Source: Candidatus Altarchaeales archaeon
GTDB lineage: Archaea; Altiarchaeota; Altiarchaeia; IMC4; SCGC-AAA252-I15
DNA: 9,896 nucleotides
Reading direction: 5' to 3'
Assembly: GCA_016867655.1 (NCBI GenBank)
Contig: VGJA01000025.1
Span: 1-9,896, forward strand
Shown: positions 5,399-9,896 of the stretch, one piece after another
Numbering within the stretch: position 1 is the stretch's first letter
How the letters are laid out: each line of letters opens with the position of its first letter
Translations under genes and position numbers: made by a program
Notes under the pieces: generated by a model
What the model was told of the DNA's origin: nothing
The model's database searches: none
The model's input: only the letters and a program-made list of their open reading frames with translations

Positions 5399-5677
5399 TT
5401 ATTCCTTCTGCCTCCAGATGTATGCTAGTTTCCCTCTTTTGGTGGTTTTTTTGTATACTACTTTGCCTTCTATGAGAAGTTCGTTTAGTGTTCTTCTGAC
5501 GTCGTTCTCCCTCACTTTGAGTTTTTCAGCTACTTTGTCCGAGGTGTTGCCTTTCTCGCCCAGTAGTTTCAGCACCTTTTTGTGGAAGTCGCTTAGTTCG
5601 GCTGCCGTTTCCTCTTCAGTAGTTTGTTTGATGCCGTAGTATTCTTCGTAAATTCGGTCTCTCTCCTTTTTGTCCAT
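5399..5677 (-). CDS. Small winged-helix protein resembling the N-terminal domain of TFE
   Basis: 92 residues. Residues 1-30 are charged and acidic (RDRIYEEYYG, TEEETAAELSD), possibly a helical tail. Residues 31-88 form a winged helix: LKLLGEKGNTSDKVAEKLKV, recognition helix ENDVRRTLNELLIEG (57-71), then a two-strand wing KVVYKKTTKRGKLAYIW (72-88). The pattern of helix, V-R-x-x-L-x-x-L, then a wing ending Y-x-W is that of the TFIIE-alpha/TFE N-terminal domain, which contacts the RNA polymerase clamp and helps open promoters. No zinc ribbon follows, so it is not a complete TFE (usually about 170-190 residues). It could be a TFE-derived regulator, a split TFE subunit, or an unrelated winged-helix repressor. 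It is divergent from the thermosome gene across a 136-bp region, an arrangement in which a regulator often controls its neighbour. A TATA-like TATTTATT lies near 5706-5713 on the minus strand. Confidence 0.65.
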   Translation of the reverse strand: MDKKERDRIYEEYYGIKQTTEEETAAELSDFHKKVLKLLGEKGNTSDKVAEKLKVRENDVRRTLNELLIEGKVVYKKTTKRGKLAYIWRQKE

Positions 5678-5742
5678 CTCGTCTTAATGCATTGTTAAAC
5701 TGGGAATAAATACGTTTTCCGCCTATGGGGGCGTCTTCCAAG

Positions 5743-5803
5743 TGTTTTTATATACACCTAAACCTATATAATATCTCGTTTTTATTTTACGGTTAAAGGT
5801 GAT
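5743..5803 (+). promoter_or_regulatory. Thermosome promoter region with tandem TATA boxes, inverted repeat and ribosome-binding site
   Basis: Two TATA-like elements occur: TTTTTATATAC starting near 5744 and CCTATATAATATC at 5763-5775. The second gives a start near 5793-5797 and a leader of about 20 nt. GGTGAT at 5798-5803, ten bases before ATG 5814, complements the conserved 3' end of archaeal 16S rRNA. CACCTAAACC (5755-5764) and GGTTAAAGGTG (5791-5801) form an imperfect inverted repeat around the proximal TATA box, a possible operator, though part of the right arm is constrained by the ribosome-binding site. Confidence 0.55.
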
Positions 5804-5813
5804 TTAAGCGAAA

Positions 5814-7439
5814 ATGACAAACGGACACCCAATATTGATTTTGCCTGAAGGGGCATTAAGGACTACTGGAAGAAACGCGCAGAGAAACAACATAATGGCT
5901 GCAAAAGCTGTGTCGGACATAGTTAAAACCACTCTAGGCCCAAAAGGCATGGACAAAATGCTTGTCGATGACATAGGCGACATCGTAATCACAAACGATG
6001 GGGCTACAATAGTCGAAGAGATGAATGTGGAGCATCCTGCAGCCAAGATGGTTGTGGAAGTCGCTAAAACCCAAGACGAGGAAGTCGGCGACGGAACGAC
6101 GACTGCTGTCGTGTTGACTGGAGAACTGCTTTCAAGCGCTGAAAAACTTTTGGACAAGGGAGTTCACTCTACTGTTATATCGCGCGGCTACAAGATGGCT
6201 GCAGAAAAGTCGCAGGAAATCCTATGCGACATTGGCACCAAAATTTCTCTCACAGATGAACCATTGCTCAAAAAAATTGCCGAAACAGCGATGACAGGCA
6301 AAGGCGCTGAAGCGGCTAAAGAGGCTTTGGCAGACATTTCAGTCAAGGCAGTGAAAAAGGTTGTCGTGAAAGAGGGCGAAAAACATTCAGTCGACAGGGA
6401 TGACATCCAGATTGAGAAAAAGCAGGGCGGCAGCATCTATGACTCTGAGTTGATTGAAGGCGTGGTTTTGGACAAGGAGAGGGCCAGCGACGCCATGCCC
6501 TCAAAGGTCGAGAACCCCAAGATACTCCTGTTGGATGTAGCATTGGAAATCAAGAAGACTGAAACAGACGCTAAAATCAGGATTACTTCTGCAGACCAGC
6601 TTTTGTCTTTCACACAGCAAGAGGAAAAGATGCTTAAGGAAAAAGCAGACGCTGTCATAAAATCCGGAGCTGTTGCAGTCTTCTGCCAGAAGGGCATGGA
6701 CGATTTGGTGATACACTATCTGGCCAAGGCGGGAGTTTTTGCAGTAAAAAACGTCAGCGAGTCCAACATGAAGCGGCTTGCCAAAGCTACTGGCGCCAGA
6801 GTGGCCTCAAATCTCCAGGAGCTGGGCAAAGAAGACTTGGGGAATGCAAAATTGGTTGAGGAAAAGAAGATTTCCGGAGAGGAAATGATTTTCGTCAGCG
6901 GATGTAAGAACCCCAAGTCAGTGAGCATTCTCGTCAGGGGCGGCACAGAGCACGTTGTTGATGAGGTTGAAAGAGCCGTCACAGATGCAGTCGGCGGGGT
7001 TTCAGCCGCACTGGAGATGGGCAGCGCCGTCGCAGGTGGCGGGGCTTGTGAAATAGAGCTTGCAAGACAAATCAGGGAATACGCTGAAAGCATAAGCGGC
7101 AGGGAGCAGCTTGCAATAAACGCTTTTGCAGACGCTCTTGAAATCATCCCAAGAACTCTGGCTGAGAGCGCTGGCATGGATTCAATAGACACTCTAGTCA
7201 AGTTGAGGGCTGAACACGAAAAGAAAGGCAAGAACAGCGGTGTTGCAGTCCTCCATAGTAGGATAGAAGACATGTGGAAGAACGGCATCATAGAGCCCTT
7301 GAAAATAAAAGTGCAGGCGATAAAAAGCGCCAGCGAGGCAGCCCAGATGATACTAAGAATAGATGACGTCATCGCGTCCTCAAAGAAGTCTGCACCCCCA
7401 ATGCCGCCAGGAGGTATGGGAGGAATGGGCGAATATTAA
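5814..7439 (+). CDS. Thermosome subunit (group II chaperonin)
   Basis: 541 residues, a normal length. This cytosolic ATP-driven folding chamber assembles as a double ring with built-in lids and needs no GroES. Visible motifs: [10 protein letters not shown] (40-49), [12 protein letters not shown] (59-70) and [10 protein letters not shown] (92-101) of the N-terminal equatorial ATP site with catalytic D93. The apical domain contains [14 protein letters not shown] and the [15 protein letters not shown] patch. The second equatorial half has [13 protein letters not shown] and [21 protein letters not shown]. The Gly/Met-rich tail [11 protein letters not shown] is typical of the family. The start is supported by GGTGAT at 5798-5803. 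It is divergent from the TFE-like winged-helix gene and convergent with mch. Archaea may have one to several thermosome genes; this window cannot say whether the ring is homo- or hetero-oligomeric. Heat-inducible regulation is likely from the family, not shown. Confidence 0.98.
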   Translation: MTNGHPILILPEGALRTTGRNAQRNNIMAAKAVSDIVKTTLGPKGMDKMLVDDIGDIVITNDGATIVEEMNVEHPAAKMVVEVAKTQDEEVGDGTTTAVVLTGELLSSAEKLLDKGVHSTVISRGYKMAAEKSQEILCDIGTKISLTDEPLLKKIAETAMTGKGAEAAKEALADISVKAVKKVVVKEGEKHSVDRDDIQIEKKQGGSIYDSELIEGVVLDKERASDAMPSKVENPKILLLDVALEIKKTETDAKIRITSADQLLSFTQQEEKMLKEKADAVIKSGAVAVFCQKGMDDLVIHYLAKAGVFAVKNVSESNMKRLAKATGARVASNLQELGKEDLGNAKLVEEKKISGEEMIFVSGCKNPKSVSILVRGGTEHVVDEVERAVTDAVGGVSAALEMGSAVAGGGACEIELARQIREYAESISGREQLAINAFADALEIIPRTLAESAGMDSIDTLVKLRAEHEKKGKNSGVAVLHSRIEDMWKNGIIEPLKIKVQAIKSASEAAQMILRIDDVIASSKKSAPPMPPGGMGGMGEY

Positions 7440-7440
7440 G

Positions 7441-7524
7441 TTTTCACGGTTTCCGCGGTTTTCACGGGTTTCCAAGTTTCCAAAACCTGAGAACCACAAA
7501 AACAAAACCGAAGACTGAAGACCG
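7441..7524. repeat. Repeat-rich convergent spacer, possible bidirectional terminator
   Basis: This 85-bp gap lies between the thermosome stop and the mch stop. TTTTCACGG occurs at 7441-7449 and 7459-7467 as part of an imperfect tandem 18-nt unit. CGGTTTT (7456-7462) is inverted as AAAACCG (7504-7510), and GGTTT (7467-7471) as AAACC (7483-7487), nested, so a stem-loop is possible on either strand. The end, ACCGAAGACTGAAGACCG at 7507-7524, is in reverse complement similar to the segment near 3775-3797 (shared TTCAGTCT and TTCGGTTT). Confidence 0.45.
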
Positions 7525-8397
7525 TCAAATTCCGGCTTCATATGTTTTTGCCGAGTTCACTTCTTTAATCTTTATTCTGGCTGGTGCGAATATGGCTGGG
7601 TCTATCTTGTAGAAGTCGCAGCCTGCTTTGTCGTAGATTTCTTTGAATTTTTTTCCAAAGGCTTTTGAAGACTTGGAAACGCATTTGTCTGTCAGCTTTT
7701 CATCCCAGCTTTTGACTTCCAGTTCTACGCTACTGTTATAAATGAGGGCGTCGTTTGCACTGCACATGTCAATATCTTCCGGCATTCTTGCATTCCCCCT
7801 GGCTGAAATGATGTTGTTGACGTCATAGCCCAGGAAGTCCAGGCGGTAGACCGCCAGTTCCACAACCCTAGCCAGGACGTTGAGCAAGCCAACCTGTGAG
7901 TCGCCTTTGAAGACTGCGATTGCAAGCTCGCTTGCATTAGTCTTGTCTAGTATATACTTTAATGAGCTTTCGTCCGGAATTTTGTTTGACTCAAGAACCA
8001 GCGCAGCTTTTCTAGATTTTTCCTCATATCTCACTTTCTCAAAAATGCTTTTAGGCTTTCTCGCCAGAATCCTGGCAGGCCCGCTGGCCAATGCATTTTC
8101 CCCTTGAATCGGTATAGCCCAGCCAGCCATCTGGCATCCAAGGGTTGCAATAGCTACATCAGACTTTATTGAAACTTCAACAGAACTGCCTTCTGCTTTA
8201 ATGTCTGCCAGACAGCCAGCAGACGCTCTTGCAGTTAAAATCCCTGCCTTCAAGGCTTTCTCTGCGCTCAAATTTGTGTCAACTCCAACGTCAAGCAAAA
8301 CCGCCTTCTTGGAGTCAAGTTGAAATTCTTTTTTCAAAACGCCTTTAAAGCCAGCCAGCTTAGCCAAAAGCTCGTAGGAATTTTTGTTCAGATTCAT
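7525..8397 (-). CDS. mch: Methenyltetrahydromethanopterin cyclohydrolase
   Basis: 290 residues, a little shorter than the usual 310-325. The enzyme interconverts 5,10-methenyl-H4MPT and 5-formyl-H4MPT in archaeal C1 metabolism. Signatures: TARASAGCLADI (55-66), TLGCQMAGWAIPI (85-97) and the ASGPARILARKPK segment (104-116), all strongly typical of Mch; then LNVLARVVELAVYRL (172-186) and CSANDALIYNSSVELEV (212-228), which corresponds to the family's T-N-D-A-x-x-Y region. That segment and the preceding SARGNARMPED look divergent from the usual glycine-rich version, so activity is likely but not certain. ATG 8397-8395 overlaps the coaD stop by 4 nt (ATGA), and GGGAG abuts the start too closely for an ideal ribosome-binding site, so translational coupling to coaD is likely. 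It provides the only direct evidence in the window for an H4MPT-type carrier. Confidence 0.92.
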   Translation of the reverse strand: MNLNKNSYELLAKLAGFKGVLKKEFQLDSKKAVLLDVGVDTNLSAEKALKAGILTARASAGCLADIKAEGSSVEVSIKSDVAIATLGCQMAGWAIPIQGENALASGPARILARKPKSIFEKVRYEEKSRKAALVLESNKIPDESSLKYILDKTNASELAIAVFKGDSQVGLLNVLARVVELAVYRLDFLGYDVNNIISARGNARMPEDIDMCSANDALIYNSSVELEVKSWDEKLTDKCVSKSSKAFGKKFKEIYDKAGCDFYKIDPAIFAPARIKIKEVNSAKTYEAGI

Positions 8398-8858
8398 CTC
8401 CCAGTCTTTCCGATTTTGCCTTCAGTGTCAATCTCCCTTCTTATTATCCTCTCGCTTGAAATTGGGTTGCCGTCCTGAGCCAGGATTATAGGAATCACCA
8501 CCATGTTAAGCTTTGGAATGTTTTTCTTAAACCTTATTGCATTGATTTCCTCAGCCCTCAACAATGTTTCCTCGCTCACCACAATGCAGTCTAACTTAGG
8601 GTCGATTGTCGCAATGCCGTAGCTGTCGTCTATCCTCACAATCTCATACGGCTTTCCAAGCTTTTTTGCGTATTCCTCAACAGCCTTTTTTCTTGTTTCA
8701 TAAGGCATCGCCATGAACGAGCGGAAGCGGTTTGCAAACTCGTCTGAAGTCAGCCCAATGACAACAGAACCAGCAGTCTCAAACGCAGTCTTCAGTATCC
8801 TCCTGTGGCCTATGTGGAATCTGTCGAAAGTACCCCCAACAACCGCTTTTTCAAACAC
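8394..8858 (-). CDS. coaD: Phosphopantetheine adenylyltransferase, archaeal type (CoA biosynthesis)
   Basis: 154 residues, normal for the archaeal/eukaryotic-type PPAT. It adenylates 4'-phosphopantetheine with ATP to dephospho-CoA, the penultimate step of CoA synthesis, in the cytosol. It is a nucleotidyltransferase with GGTFDRFHIGHRR (8-20), whose HxGH motif (H15, H18) binds ATP phosphates, and ISSERIIRREID (133-144), matching the ISSTxI signature. IGLTSDEFANRFR (34-46) and PYETRKKAVEEY (52-63) are further family stretches. The start is GTG at 8858-8856; no upstream ATG fits, and the TATA-like box at 8883-8891 lies about 29 bp away, so the mRNA is probably leaderless. First gene of a two-gene unit with mch. 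Divergent from secF. Confidence 0.93.
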   Translation of the reverse strand: MFEKAVVGGTFDRFHIGHRRILKTAFETAGSVVIGLTSDEFANRFRSFMAMPYETRKKAVEEYAKKLGKPYEIVRIDDSYGIATIDPKLDCIVVSEETLLRAEEINAIRFKKNIPKLNMVVIPIILAQDGNPISSERIIRREIDTEGKIGKTGR

Positions 8859-8882
8859 CTTGCTGATTAATTGGAAGACAAA

Positions 8883-8891
8883 GGATATAAA
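8883..8891 (-). promoter_or_regulatory. TATA box of coaD-mch, leaderless start
   Basis: Minus-strand TTTATATCC centred about 29 bp before the GTG start of coaD, the spacing expected when transcription begins at or next to the start codon. Divergent promoter with secF. Confidence 0.55.
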
Positions 8892-8913
8892 CCAAATAGG
8901 GGTTCTGCATACT

Positions 8914-8924
8914 GCTTTTATACT
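8914..8924 (+). promoter_or_regulatory. TATA box of secF, leaderless start
   Basis: Plus-strand GCTTTTATACT centred about 26 bp before the secF ATG at 8945, so the transcript probably starts within a few bases of the gene. There is no Shine-Dalgarno. It lies about 30 bp from the coaD box, back to back. Confidence 0.55.
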
Positions 8925-8944
8925 CTTTTTTCAATATTGTAGTC

Positions 8945-9896
8945 ATGTTTGACAGACTATACAGCCAGATGACGAAAATCGTGGACTATCGTGTTCTCAT
9001 GGTCATCCCTCCTCTGGCGACTGTTTTGCTGGCGTTGTTCACCTACACCAACGGCGTCCAGTTTGGCATGGACTTCAAAGGCGGCACGTGGATGGACGTC
9101 ATAACCACAGTGGACTTTGATTCCGAGAAAGTGGGTCTGCTTTCAAAAGACCTGGCTGACGCAGGCTTGGATGACCCTAAAGTCTATGTGGGAGCTGACA
9201 TAGAATCCGGAAAGACGAAGGTAAGCATTGCAACAGCATCCCTTGCAGACAAGTCTCTTATGTATAACATTGTCTTGAAATACATTTCAGATTTGAGCGA
9301 CGTGGACGTTGCCGTAGTCTCTCTGCCTGAGCGCCCCCCTGGGTGGCTTGAATTCAAGCTGTCTTCAAGGTTCAACGAACAGGTTTTTTTAGACTACAGC
9401 AACGGCGTTTTGAAGATAACTGCTTCGGATTTGGATGAAAGCGAGCTTGAAAGCGTTTTGAAATATCATCTCGGCGGTAACCCAGATGTAAATCTGCAGA
9501 AAAAGAACTTCAATCTAAGGGAAGTCGGCCCGACCTTGGGGGTGACTTTCAGGGAGCAGGGGATAAAAGCGGTTTTTCTGTCTTTTGTTTTTATGGCCGT
9601 TGTTGTTTTTCTCGCCTTTAGGGTTTTTGTCCCCTCTGTTGCGGTCTTGCAGGCTGCGGTTTGCGACGTCTTGTTTGCACTGGCTGGTATGAGCGTATTT
9701 AACATACCCTTTGATTCGGCTTCTCTTGGCGCTTTGTTGATGCTGATTGGTTATTCGGTTGACACAGACATACTGTTGACTATGAGGCTGTTGAAGGAAA
9801 AAACGGTCGACGTGGACGGTGGCATAGACAAAGCAATGAAGACCGGGTTGATGATGACTATAGCGACAGCTGGGGCCATGGTTGTAACCGTGTTTG
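8945..9896 (+). CDS. secF: SecF protein-export membrane subunit, C-terminus cut by window edge
   Basis: 317 full codons to the edge. SecF works with SecD beside the SecYE channel, using the proton/ion gradient to help complete protein translocation. TM1 is near 17-35 (VLMVIPPLATVLLALFTY), followed by the signature FGMDFKGGTWMDV (40-52). The external P1 domain spans about 53-190. VGPTLG (194-199) precedes TM2 (about 209-227), then TM3 (231-250) and TM4 with LIGYSVDTDILLTMR (267-281), the ion-path motif of archaeal SecF. A further segment starts near 301 (GLMMTIATAGAMVVTVF). Archaeal SecF is usually under 300 residues as I recall; this copy is longer because of its P1 domain. secD normally follows secF in archaea and should lie beyond the window. 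The start is set by the conserved beginning and the TATA box about 26 bp upstream. Confidence 0.95.
   Translation, partial: MFDRLYSQMTKIVDYRVLMVIPPLATVLLALFTYTNGVQFGMDFKGGTWMDVITTVDFDSEKVGLLSKDLADAGLDDPKVYVGADIESGKTKVSIATASLADKSLMYNIVLKYISDLSDVDVAVVSLPERPPGWLEFKLSSRFNEQVFLDYSNGVLKITASDLDESELESVLKYHLGGNPDVNLQKKNFNLREVGPTLGVTFREQGIKAVFLSFVFMAVVVFLAFRVFVPSVAVLQAAVCDVLFALAGMSVFNIPFDSASLGALLMLIGYSVDTDILLTMRLLKEKTVDVDGGIDKAMKTGLMMTIATAGAMVVTVF

Noticed and set aside
6716..7372. 218-codon open frame on the minus strand inside the thermosome gene
   Set aside because: It lies wholly antisense to a strongly conserved chaperonin and its Ser/Leu/Pro-rich product looks like a shadow of the plus strand.

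Overview
The window comes from an archaeon. It carries an Orc1/Cdc6-type initiator, a group II chaperonin (thermosome), an archaeal SecF, the archaeal type of phosphopantetheine adenylyltransferase and a methenyl-tetrahydromethanopterin cyclohydrolase. Several starts have TATA-like boxes 25-40 bp upstream with little or no leader. Base composition is moderate, and AGA/AGG dominate arginine codons in the resident genes I checked. I cannot place it more precisely than Archaea. The H4MPT-pathway gene and split methionine synthase fit a lineage with archaeal C1 metabolism.

Layout. 1-881 (-) is the N-terminal part of a malic enzyme cut by the window edge. 926-1702 (+) is a class I SAM-methyltransferase reading frame interrupted by one in-frame TAA inside the SAM-binding loop, with arginine codon use unlike its neighbours. 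1804-3761 (+) holds two overlapping 326-residue MetE-type genes: the first lacks all zinc ligands (N-terminal-like half) and the second keeps them (catalytic half). 3762-4238 is a largely non-coding stretch with a repeat-rich segment, a TATA palindrome, a structured leader and a 43-codon ORF whose ribosome-binding site lies in a long inverted repeat closed downstream of the ORF. Then comes orc1/cdc6 (4239-5360, +). This stretch is the best origin candidate in the window. 5399-5677 (-) encodes a small winged-helix protein resembling the N-terminal domain of TFE, divergent from the thermosome gene (5814-7439, +). An 85-bp repeat-rich spacer separates the thermosome from a convergent, overlapping coaD-mch pair (8858-7525, -). 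Divergent from that pair is secF (8945 to the edge, +), truncated.

Functionally the window mixes information processing (replication initiation, a basal-transcription-like factor), protein folding and export, and central/C1 metabolism (malate to pyruvate, CoA synthesis, H4MPT interconversion, methionine synthesis). No tRNA, rRNA, CRISPR array or insertion sequence was seen. The points most worth checking are the SD-sequestering inverted repeat around the 43-codon ORF, the related palindromes over two TATA boxes beside orc1/cdc6, the split MetE, and the methyltransferase frame with a stop in motif I.
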